Part shown: positions 12,183 to 22,616 of the stretch, one piece after another | Position numbering within the stretch: the stretch's first letter is position 1 | How the letters are laid out: the number at the start of each line of letters is the position of its first letter | DNA from: Phialocephala subalpina | Taxonomy: Eukaryota > Ascomycota > Leotiomycetes > Helotiales > Mollisiaceae | Reading direction: 5' to 3' | DNA length: 64,000 bases | Assembly (NCBI GenBank): GCA_900073065.1 | Contig: FJOG01000009.1 | Location: 313,647 to 377,646, forward strand | Translations under genes and position numbers: made by a program | The notes under the pieces: model-generated | The model's database searches: none | Told to the model about the DNA's origin: nothing | Seen by the model: only the letters and a program-made list of their open reading frames with translations

Positions 12183-15100
12183 TTAAACATCCATCAACTC
12201 ATCTCTCTCGCTCTCCGTTTTAGACTCCTCAAGACTTCCCTTGCTTGATCTCCTGCTTCCGCTTGCATTCACTTCTACCAACGCTGCGTCCATCCAGGTC
12301 TGCATTCCTGTCTTCATAACGAGATGGGGATTTAGCAAGGAGCCAAAGTACTTCTCTCTTCTCGTTGTGCTACGTGCCCCACCTTCCAGAGCAGACATAG
12401 CGGCCCTGGTCATTCGCATCTTCTTCCCCTTTCTGCCACCTTCACTAAGCAGATTGCTGCGTCGAATACGCTCCTCTTGCAGCCGAGCATCGAAATCGAC
12501 GATAGAACGAACGTAGGGAGCCATGTCTTCGACGATGATTTTCATCGTGCGGTCGAACACCGACGCGTCCAACTTTCCGTCAGTGAAAAGTGTTTTCTCG
12601 GGTTCCGAGATGGGATCGAAGGCTACGCTGAAGTTGCGACGGGTCAATGATGGATCTGTGTAGGTAGCGCCTTTCCGGATGAGTCGAATAATGTCCGATT
12701 CGTCTGGTCGGCTGAGTTCTGGTGGCACTTCACGATCCATTTTGACGTGTTGATCGACATGGAGGTAATTCCGGCTACGAGACCTCATCCAAAGGGTGAT
12801 GTCTTTGCTCAATGTGTCGTAATTCACAAGCGCAGAGGCTTCGAGGATGTCTGAATCCAACGTGTAATCTAGACGCACCTTGTCGGCTAATTCTGGTATC
12901 GAGGGATCAATTATGAGCTAGAAAATGTTAGGACCGCATTAGGCACGAGTTTCCTGGGTCCTTACCTGATTGTCAGGCGCAAACAGACCCCCAGAACAAC
13001 AGTCAGCATCACTCATTGTCTCCAGAAAGTCATCATAGGCTCGGAGTGCAGCTCGACTCTGTGTCCTGTCGTCGTTTTGCGCCCAAGAGTCCAAGTCGAG
13101 GGTTTTCTGCCAATCTCCAATGTCCAAGCCCCAGCCGTCGCACATCTCATGGAGAGTCTCCTCCTCAATGTCTAGATGATGCATATTACTTTCGAGGACA
13201 TCCTGAGAAAGCCAACCCATGCCAACTTTGTACGTTCCTTCACTGACCACTCGAATGGTGTTCCCGTCCTTGTCGACATCATTTCCTTTAGGCCAACGAG
13301 AAAGATACCAACCGAGCCCGTTCTTCTCGTCTCCAACAGCGAATTGGCACCAGAAATTCAACTCTGTCAAAGCAGCCCTCAGATCCATGTTGCGACTCTC
13401 GTACACAGCCTGGACTGCCTCACGTTTGAGGACGTGGCCCTCGCAGGCGGCTACCAGCAGTATGTAATCGGTTGCAAGATCGACTGGGGGAGGACTCATT
13501 CGTATAATTGCGTGCAACGGTAAGGCTTGGGTGGGAATGACGGACTCATCATTGCAGGTGATGATAATCGGTCGTTTTGATGTTGTTGCCAAATTAAGAA
13601 TGGTGGGCCAGAAATGAGAGTCTTCCTTGTACAGGATATCGGCCTCCTCGATCAAGATTAAGGACTGTTTTTGTGCTTTCGCTGGTGGTTTTGGCTTCAT
13701 GTCCTCTTTGCCAAGCTGGGCTTGTTTCGTTGAACCTTTGGTAGATACGGGAGCTGGAGCCTTTGGCTTTGCCTTGGGTTTCGCTGCTGGCTGGGACTTG
13801 AAGAAAGAGTTCATAGTTCCTTGCCTTCCACTTTTGAGGTCATTGGCCAAGGCCTCGTCGATTCGACGTCGGTCCTCGTCCGCCGGCCCGTCCAGCTGGG
13901 GAAGAGCTGGCAGTCTTTGAACCTGGTGATTTTGGGCCATATCACCAACTTTGTCCAGGATCTCCTTTCCACTCCGTTTGGCACCTGGATGTATCTCGAA
14001 GACCTCAAAGCCCAATTCCTTTGCAACAGCATATACAGCTGCAGTCTTGCCACACCCGTGAGGACCGCTGATTACCACGGCATTGTTCAACCTACCAGAA
14101 TCTTTGTTGGTTCCGGTACGAACAACGGTTTTAGTTTGCGGGCCTTGGCTCCCAAAAGGTGATGGGCCGTCCTCTGGCTCGGAAATCTCATCCATATCGT
14201 CGTCTCCCTCATCTGAAGATATAACGAAGCCATCCAGTTTCTTGGACTTGCGTTTTCGTTTCCCGTTGGGTTCGGATTTTGCTCCAGACCGCCTTGACGA
14301 AGCTCCAAGTCCTGCTTCGACAGACTTCACTGTCAGAGATTGCAGCCATTCCTTCAGGATTGAGGCCTCCTTCCCGGTCTGCAAAACATTGGAAGAAGAC
14401 TTCGGAGAATATTTGTGGGGCCATGGTTGAGGTTCGCGTTGGCCTTTGTCGAAGGCAGAAATAGACGTCGATATTGAGCCATAAATGTTCAGTATTGCCG
14501 GATGCAGGCGTGTGCAAAGGTCGTCACTTTGTTGAATTTCATCCTCGCTTGAGCTATGCGCCGTGGAGTTTGGAGGTGGAAGACGCGCAAACACTTCCTT
14601 CCGGACTCTTCTCTGGATATCAAAACCCGGCTCTAAGTGCTTGGTAGGTACCCTCAGGCAATCGGCGATTGGGGGAAACTCGTTCGGGTCGACATCCCGA
14701 ATACTTGTGAGGACGTTGGGAATGCGCAGGTCTTCCGCGAGGATTCCCAGAATATCTTCCCCTTGAAGGATTCGTATGGCTTGATATTTTGACTTCTTGC
14801 TTTGTGATGGTGAACTCAGTGCACTTGACGGTACTTGCTGGGAGTCTTCCAGTTGATCCAATGGATCTGGCCCTCGAACATGGACCATACCTCTCCATGG
14901 CCATGCTGGCTCGACTGCCCCAGGAAATTTCACGATCTTGGTCGATGCTCCGAAGCCTGAGAATGGGATTGGAGCCTTGGATTGGGTAGACTGTTTGCCA
15001 CGAGACGGTGGTGTGGCTTGTGGAGTACGTTCTTTCTGCGCTGTAAGGTCGGTAACCGACGGGCGCCTTTTGGTCGGCTTTTGTGGACTTGTAATTTTCG

Positions 15101-16035
15101 CCGCAGCTGCTTTCCCCAGGAAGAATGGATGTGTCGATTTGGCTGGCTTCGAAGGAACAGCGTCTACAATATTTGGAGCCTCCATTTTCTCGAAGAGCAC
15201 CGCTGGCTCGGTCTTGTTTAGAATTTGATCTATTTTGTGCCCAATGGTTGAGTGGAGAGGCTGACCCTCGCCGTACCGGATCGTGACGACCCTTGATTTT
15301 GGCGACTTTCTTCGACTTGCTGTGGATTTCTTCTCATTCTTTGCGGGCGGAGGTTCAGACTTTTTGGCAGGAGGAGAGCCAATGGTTCCAGTTTTGGGGT
15401 TGAGGCGGAGGACCTTTCGTGGTTTGTTGTCACTGGGATCATCGGCGATGTTGTTGATAGCCTCGCCCCTTTTCGTCCCAACAATTACCTTTGGAATAAT
15501 AACACTTGACTCCGGGACAATTACTCTATGGTCATCATCCGAAGCCTTGGCAGGTACAGGTTCCTCGACCCTTGTTTTGCCTGGCGGTAGTAGGGCTGGT
15601 CCTTCCTTGAATGTCCCTCTCTCAGTTGAGCTAGTCTTGCGGCGCTTCCTTCTGCTATTGTTCGGGTCCACTTCCAACAGTTCTCCATGAGCCTTTGTAT
15701 CTTCTGCGGAAGGACCAGTGGCGGCCGGGGCTTGTGTCAAGTCTATGGCGGGGGCTTTCGACTGCTTGCTCGTCCGCCGTGGCTTAGCATTGGAAGTATT
15801 TGCAGATTGGGGTTGTGGATCGGACGTCTTTGAATCAGCCTGTGCATTTCGTTTCTTGGGTGGTGGTGGTTGTGCAGCTATACAACAATTAGCTATAAGA
15901 ATGAAGTTCAGACGGTCCGCATTGAGCAGATAGACTCTAGTGACAGGACATACAAGCCCCCTTTTTGAACATAGGGAAAATGGGAATCCCCTCTTTGTTT
16001 AGATCCCCCATGCTTCTCTCGACAAGCACTGACAT
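12183..16035 (-). CDS. elg1: Elg1/ATAD5-type RFC-like subunit (PCNA unloader)
   Basis: This is the large subunit of the Elg1-RFC-like complex, which removes PCNA from DNA behind replication forks. Exons (minus) are 16035-15954, 15877-12966 and 12917-12183, giving about 1242 aa; the alternative ATG at 16011 gives 1234. The tiny first exon encodes PIFPMFKKG, an N-terminal motif. HPFFLGK lies near residue 275. The AAA core has Walker A GPHGCGKT (about 632-640) and a Walker B-like LILIEEAD (about 768), with Glu-Glu-Ala-Asp in place of DExx, as usual for Elg1. Between them is an insertion with QGTMNSFF, a textbook PIP-box pattern. Lys/Arg-rich patches suggest nuclear targeting. The gene is divergent from the Utp8-like gene, sharing roughly 0.4 kb of promoter. 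Confidence 0.88.
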
Positions 16036-16455
16036 TGGCGTTGACGGTACCGCTGTGGCAGAACACGAACGTCACGCGTCCTAACGGTTCAGTCTCGATG
16101 ATTGCATGCCGTAATAAATTCGAAGATGCGTTGCGGGAATCTATAAATGGGAACACAAGCTCAAGTAATTCCCAAAGCTGCGTGGTTGAAGAACTGAAAA
16201 GAACAGAGGTGAGGGAGTGTCGCTGGTTCTGCAGGGTCAGTCGCGAAAATGTCCATGATAGTCGCGTTCTGGTGAGTACAAATTGTGGAGACGGAACAAG
16301 AAGCAACAATTTGCCGACTGGTCGAAGCGAGATCGGCGATAAGATGCTCCGCTAGCGCCAAAAGTCCCCTGCTATTATCAAAAATTATTTTGAACGAATA
16401 CTCAATTGCTGCGAAGGTTCTGCGACAGCAGCAACAACTCACAACCGAACACAAA
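16036..16455. promoter_or_regulatory. Shared divergent promoter of Elg1 and Utp8-like gene
   Basis: This is the 420-bp gap between two divergent start codons. Both transcripts must begin here or nearby. I identify no specific binding site. Confidence 0.5.
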
Positions 16456-19302
16456 ATGTCGTCGCGCTTCTCAATACAGAAGCCTTATGTTATTGCTTCC
16501 TTACCGCAGCCCATTGACCACTCAAATGGACGATATGTTGTTGGTGAGGTTGTCAGTGGTGGGGTCGGCACCAAGAAGCGGAAACGATCAGAGTTAGCTG
16601 TAGGAATTGATGGAGAAGGATTGAGTCTCTATGATGTGAGGAGACTCTTTGCATTTCTCTTATATAATCTAATGTTGTTGCAGATCTCGTCCTCGAAGCT
16701 CATTACCTCCTACGCACTACCTCCGCAATCCTCTTTCACTTGCGCTCCAGTGTCTGTCAGAACGAGAATTTCCAAAACCACCGTGGAACGAAGATCCTAT
16801 GCCTCAACTGCAACACCACAACTACAGCTTACTTTATTCAGAGAAATCGTGACAGGAACATCAACCGAGTCTTCTACTACCTCTCACCCGTTGACAAGCT
16901 CGTCCCGTCCAATCACCTACCTGGGAACAATTACATCTGCGAAAGCCCCAGAAGCTGAGGCCAATATCCATGATATTCTTGCTGTGCAAGAGGATGGAGA
17001 GATACATTGCTTCGATGGCGACTCGCTACAAGAGAGATGGGTCTCGCCAGCCAGTGCTCTTGTGCGAGATGTTGCGCGGCATACCAGCGAGCGGAAAGTG
17101 GAATTTGCGCATCTCACGAACGCATACGCTGCTAGTCAAGGAATACTCAAGGGCAGGCAAGACTTGTTTGCGTTTTACCCACAAGAAGTCACAGATGATG
17201 GATTCAATCCAGATATTCTGGTCCTCATCACGAAATCTAGCGGTGAAGTCTCCTCGAGAACCTTGCACATTGTTAGCTTGCCTAGGAGAGCTGCAGTCCA
17301 CATGAATGGCCTTCAACACTCGGTGGACTCGCTGCTTGTTGCTGAGATACCGTCGGCACCTGCAGATAATCTCAGTGGGCAGACATCATTTAGCCTCCAG
17401 GTTTCTACCGGAGTGCTGCAACAATTTCAAAACGAAACATTGACCACTTTCGACCTTAGCGACACCTTACCAAAGGAACAAACCAAGCTCAAGACTGTTG
17501 GTGGCACATCGTTCCTACGATTATCCAGTACATCCGTATTGGTCTCGTCCTCGCAGTCCGTCACAGTTTACAATCCGAAATACCAGTCGACATTGGCCAC
17601 CGTTGAGCTGGAACTAGCAGGCAACTCTGACACTCGGAAGCGAAAGAGAGAGGGCACAGACGAGAACACAATGAAGAACGAGTGCAAATTCATCGTATAC
17701 TTCCCTAAACTCTCTGTCGCAGTGGCGATAATAAGCAACAAACTGATCGGTATCCAAGTCGAAGGCCATCAAGATCGTCAAGGAAGGCTGCGGACCGCTG
17801 GGCTTCTAATAGACTCTATTAGGTGTTCTGCCAAGGGCCAAACACGACCTGCGAAGATTGACAATTCTGCTAGCACCAAGATAGACGGTATCACAACACT
17901 ATCGAACTTCCTACCATCTATTATCGGTGATCACGTACCTTGGGAGGATCAAATTCGCGATATCGAAAGCTGGTTCCAGAAAGGTGAATGCGATACAGCC
18001 TCATTCGACACAAAATTGGCGCCTCAACTTGGTGTGACCTTGCCAGCAGAATTACGAAATGGCTTGACGAACGGATTGGATTCAGCAGTCGAGAAGAAAC
18101 CGGACCCCGCATCCAACAATAACACATCGGCGAATGGACGCTTGGCGCCGGCTGATGTCGATCGAAGATGGATTCTATACGCCCTAGGCAAAATCTTCAC
18201 AATTGAGAATGGGGCTAGTGAAAGCAAGCTGTCAGCAACTTTCGAAGATTCGCATACCTTCATGTGGCTCCTTGAACATGGTTTCATGACCGCGGCGAAT
18301 ATCGAAGCAGCTATCAGAAAAAGCAATTCTACTTCCAAATCACTCCAGCCTGGTCAGCTCGTGGATCTGATCGTTAACATTGACCCAAACATGCATCTTC
18401 TTCTGGTACTCGTTGCAAAAAACTATCTGGGCGCGGCGGAGTTATTGTATGTTATCCGTAACCTGATGGAAAGCCTCGGACTTCTAGGAGAAAATCCCAA
18501 CACGAAACAAGGACTTCTTGCAAATGTAGAGCATCTGGAAGTACCAAATGAAGATTTGGAAGAGCAAGTCGAGCAACTGGAGGCGGAAATCGAGCAGGAT
18601 CTGGAGATGGCAGAGTACCAATTAGGAGCCGGATCAGGTACACGAGGGCATGCATTGAGTCAAGCACTATCGAAGCTATATGCACGTCCAAGTCTGGATA
18701 TTGTGCACGCCCTCCAAACGACGTATTCGAGTCAGGAGATCGTGTGTTTGATTTATTTGCTGCGCTTCGAACTCGCGCGAGGAGGTTGGACGACAAAATA
18801 CATCGACGCAGCTGAGCTTGATGTTGGGGAAGATGGGGAGGAAGCCACTGGGTACGAAGATAATGCAATTATCCTAATATCGAGTTTGCTCAATACCTGC
18901 GTGGATGCTATCGGAGCAGGTGGATGGCTTTCGGGGGAAGCGAGATTAGTTGACGGAGACCGTTTTGAGGCCGAGGAACTTATATCGAGTCTGAAGCTGG
19001 AAGTCAGCGCGGCATTGGAGGGTATCGAAGAAGCTGTGTATCTGAAGGGATTGACATCGGAGATGATCAAATACGGCGACGCTGTTGAGTCCACCCTTCC
19101 CAAGCACAAACGCACCGATATCTTGATGGCTTCAGCAGACGAGGACATCAGCCTGCTGCCAGTTGGTCTTAAGGTGGAGAAGGATATCGCGCTCAACAAG
19201 GTCGGCGCTGGAGGAGCAGTCTACAAGCGTACCAAGCGAGATATTGGGTATCTCAAGAGTCAGAAAGTCGGGAAGTACTCGCGGGAGAGAATTCGTATCT
19301 GA
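16456..19302 (+). CDS. Probable Utp8-type nucleolar protein (SSU processome)
   Basis: This is tentatively a t-UTP component of the small-subunit processome, acting in the nucleolus on pre-18S rRNA. The start is ATG 16456 (MSSRFSIQKPYVIASLPQP). A 48-nt intron at 16636-16683 (donor GTGAGG, acceptor CAG) is a multiple of three and so is hidden in an open frame; its removal joins SLYD to ISSSKLITSY and gives 932 aa. The N-terminal half looks like a beta-propeller (repeated short hydrophobic strands, a KRKR patch near residue 37). The C-terminal half is helical, with an acidic coiled segment at about 685-715. The C-terminus is basic. The assignment rests on overall resemblance and not on a single decisive motif. 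Confidence 0.6.
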   Translation: MSSRFSIQKPYVIASLPQPIDHSNGRYVVGEVVSGGVGTKKRKRSELAVGIDGEGLSLYDVRRLFAFLLYNLMLLQISSSKLITSYALPPQSSFTCAPVSVRTRISKTTVERRSYASTATPQLQLTLFREIVTGTSTESSTTSHPLTSSSRPITYLGTITSAKAPEAEANIHDILAVQEDGEIHCFDGDSLQERWVSPASALVRDVARHTSERKVEFAHLTNAYAASQGILKGRQDLFAFYPQEVTDDGFNPDILVLITKSSGEVSSRTLHIVSLPRRAAVHMNGLQHSVDSLLVAEIPSAPADNLSGQTSFSLQVSTGVLQQFQNETLTTFDLSDTLPKEQTKLKTVGGTSFLRLSSTSVLVSSSQSVTVYNPKYQSTLATVELELAGNSDTRKRKREGTDENTMKNECKFIVYFPKLSVAVAIISNKLIGIQVEGHQDRQGRLRTAGLLIDSIRCSAKGQTRPAKIDNSASTKIDGITTLSNFLPSIIGDHVPWEDQIRDIESWFQKGECDTASFDTKLAPQLGVTLPAELRNGLTNGLDSAVEKKPDPASNNNTSANGRLAPADVDRRWILYALGKIFTIENGASESKLSATFEDSHTFMWLLEHGFMTAANIEAAIRKSNSTSKSLQPGQLVDLIVNIDPNMHLLLVLVAKNYLGAAELLYVIRNLMESLGLLGENPNTKQGLLANVEHLEVPNEDLEEQVEQLEAEIEQDLEMAEYQLGAGSGTRGHALSQALSKLYARPSLDIVHALQTTYSSQEIVCLIYLLRFELARGGWTTKYIDAAELDVGEDGEEATGYEDNAIILISSLLNTCVDAIGAGGWLSGEARLVDGDRFEAEELISSLKLEVSAALEGIEEAVYLKGLTSEMIKYGDAVESTLPKHKRTDILMASADEDISLLPVGLKVEKDIALNKVGAGGAVYKRTKRDIGYLKSQKVGKYSRERIRI

Positions 19303-20356
19303 TACTGTCTTGGGAATGACGATAATGAAAGAATCTTGATGTCCCTCATATCTCTTGACAATTGAGAGTCCACAAGTTCACAATTTGCATCTGCACCATG
19401 TTCGATTCCAGTCGCCAAGTAGCGAAACTACTGAAATTTGGATGTAAGAGATTGAACTCACCACTAATATTCCAGGCTCTGAATTACGATTAAGATGGAA
19501 CGACCCACGACGACCCATCAGAAATATTTTCGATATGCATCGCCAACAAAACCTCGTATCAGATGTTCCTCGCCCTGTCCGACAATCACCATTCGATTGT
19601 CTCAATAGCCCCATCTCGCCAGCACGACCTCGCCTCCCCTTAGATTAGCGACCCAACCAAAAATGTCCATTCAATAAGGACAGAAAACTTTTCAGCCCCA
19701 ACATCGAGGCTCACGGTCCAAATGCTCGTATCCAATCTCCCAATACCTTCAAGGACATCGAGACTCGAAAGAAGGCGAACATCTCACCAAAAGCTTCCAT
19801 CACCTTACCCAATCCGGCGCCCCATCCTTAGCGACCCTATCCCAACAAATCAACGCCCAAAACCATGAGGCTGAGTCGCCCACCAAACAGACCGAGTATC
19901 AACTGCGCCACCGCGTTCGTGACACACCTTTCTCAACCCCGCGAATGAGATCGGACGCTAGCTAGCCCTGCACCGTCTCCACCTTCTCGCATGAACATGG
20001 TCCCCTCGAGTGGAAACAGCGTACTTTTTCGACGTCACACCTGTGCAACCTCTCAAATGTGTGTTGCTACCTGATTCTCAGCTTCAGCCTTTCCTTTCGT
20101 CTGGTTATTGCTGTCTTTGGACACGTTCCTTACGATACACAAGTGTTCAGACGGTTGTTTCTGCCAAGTTTATATATCTGCGAACCGAACCGAATTCTTG
20201 GACGAAGCGTCAGAAGTTGGTTTTGTGGGGTTTGCGACCTGTTTGCTGAGTGGGATTACTGCACCACGAGCTCACAACACCTGCGCGAAGTGCAAACGAC
20301 CATGAGTTTCTAAGCCGACGTTGGACAACTGAGGGGTGAAATAAATTACAGTGATC
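19303..20356. other. Intergenic region
   Basis: About 1 kb with no supportable gene. Short ORFs at 20010-20313 (plus) overlap in different frames and share no domain; the stretch is probably 3' flank plus the promoter of the next gene. Confidence 0.45.
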
Positions 20357-22616
20357 ATGAGCTTCGGCACATCGCCATCGGATGTCGATACTGTTGTCGC
20401 GTTCTGCAGAGCGCTGTATCGCAAGTGCAGAGATGCGGGTGGGGAGTACGATGAGATCAGTCAGGAAGTGAGGGGTTTACACACTGTTCTGAAGCACCTT
20501 AAATACGAAGTCGACGCTTCTGATTCTCCTGTGAATCGCGATCGCTCGACATGGAGTCGCCAACTTTCGCCAGTAGTTGGAGGATGCGACGATACCTTGC
20601 GCGAACTCGACGATTTAGTACGAGAGTATAACAGACTCAACCATGCGAGCAACAGTCCTACATCGTCGCATCGTCGCGGGAGCAATTTAGATACATTGGG
20701 TTTGATTAGGGTGAAGCTTCTCAGTCACAAGTCAAAACTGACAAACCTGTTGGACAACATACAATTACACCAAGAGGAGAACACGCCGGAGGTGTTGGAC
20801 AATCAGGACGGACATTTGGATACCATTCTTGACAAGGTGGATATTATTGCTGCACGGATAGGATCGCAAAACAGGAACGGTGCACAATCGACCCATAATG
20901 GTGATGACAGAGAAGTATGGAAACAATTTCGCAGGGAATTGATTGAGGAAGGCTTTTCGATTGAGGTTCTGGACCATCACCGAGACGTCTTGAGAGCGTA
21001 TATTCGCGAGATTGACCAAAAAGGTCTTCTCGATGAATCTCCATCGAGATCCAGGCCAGCCCCAGCTGCTGGCATCTCTTCTGAACGATGGCTCGAGCCA
21101 GTGAAGGCTATCCAACCAGGAGATAGACCACCGACATTTAGCTCACTCGACCTACCTACAGACGATGGCAAAGCCAAAGCGATGCCATTTGAGGAGGAGA
21201 ACATGAAGTTTCCACAATCAATGAAGATGGAGTTGCGGCAGCCAGAAGTCCGGAGAGGCGGAGGGGCGGAATCGAATCAGTGAGCATCTCAATTTAAGTA
21301 CCAATACCAAAACTAACATTCGTAGGGTTGCACCATCTTCCTCAAGACAAAGGAGGACGAGCGGCAGTAATCATCGACTGCCATCGCAAAGAATTCCAAG
21401 ATTGATCACGTCCGACGAGAAAGACGAAAAAGATTTCCACTATCTCAACACCGACAGCTCATCGGACGAGGAGTCAAGCCGTGAATCTCGAAGACGATCT
21501 GAAGCCCTCCAGCTAGTCAAAGTCATCAACACAACAGAATTGATAGCTTACAGTCAAGCTCTACAACTCCATCCACATTCTCCATCAAGCTTCCGAAGCA
21601 CCCAGGGCTACTTCGATGAAGATTCTAGATCACTGCCATTTCAACCAAAGAAACAACTCGAATTCAGCACCTCCCCCGTCCAGCCAGGCGCGATCCCAAT
21701 CCCTCAAGAAAATCCCGGAACTTCAAACTCAAGCTTCGGCACCAGCCCACGACCCAATCCAACCCGTCTCGCGCCAGATTCGCACGGAAACGAGATCCCT
21801 CCCGACGCGAAATGGACCAAGATAAATCGTCGTCTTGTCTCCCCCGAAGTCCTAGACCAAGACCATCGCCGCTACGAAGCTCGCCCTGAATTCGTAGCCG
21901 TCCTCGGAGTCCTCTCCCGCGCCGAAATCGAAGACCTCGCCGAACGTTCCCGCATTATTCGTGACGCGCGCTTCCGTCGAAGTCTACCCACTCAAGCACC
22001 ACCACAGCCACCGCCTCCGAGGCCGATTCCAGTTCCTGTTGCTATACCGACACAACACCATTCCCGACACCGGAGTGGACGCGATACTCCTTCTTCGTCT
22101 TCGGACTCAGAGTCTTCTGATTCCGATCATCATCGCAGGAGGAAGAGTAAAGGTCGTAAAGGGTACGCTGGCTCAAATATAGGTGCCCCGGTGTCTGGAT
22201 ATCCGAATCCCTTTGGGCAGCCGTTGCCGAGTCCTGTGAGAAGTCCGGCGAACAGGGAGGGGAATGGGGCGTGGATGTCGGGTGGGGGGTCGTATAATGA
22301 GAAGGATAGAAGCAGGGAGAGGGATAACTCGAGGGACCATGTGAGAGACAGAGATCGGGATAGGGACAGAGACGTGAAAGACCGGGATCAGGACAGACAT
22401 CGAGACAGAGACAGAGATGGATCGAGGAGAAGACGCCATGACTCTTCTTCGAGCCGTGCAAAAGGAAGCGATCGTCGAGATCGAGATCGAGACTCTAGCA
22501 GAGGAGGAAGCTACCAAAAAAGTAATAGATGGAAGGAGAATCTCACGGCGGCAGGAATCGGAGGAGCAGCAGTCAGCTTGTTGAATGTCCTTACCGAGGC
22601 TGCGGAAGGACTATGA
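20357..22616 (+). CDS. Fungal-specific protein with Arg/Asp-rich tail, 737 aa
   Basis: Not assigned to a named family; its N-terminus resembles uncharacterised fungal proteins beginning MSFG(T/V)SPSD. Exons 20357-21279 and 21326-22616 (donor GTGAGC, acceptor TAG) give 737 aa. Residues 1-150 are helical (RALYRKCRDAGGEYDEISQ, leucine-rich). The middle is Ser/Pro-rich and probably disordered, with a short conserved-looking block around WTKINRRLVSPEVL and EAR-PEFVAVLGVLSRAEIE. Residues about 640-710 are an RD/RS-type low-complexity run of alternating Arg-Asp and Arg-Ser. The last roughly 25 residues turn hydrophobic and Gly/Ala-rich (AAGIGGAAVSLLNVLTEAAE). The RD/RS tail suggests RNA- or nucleoprotein-associated behaviour, but that is inference only. 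Confidence 0.75.
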
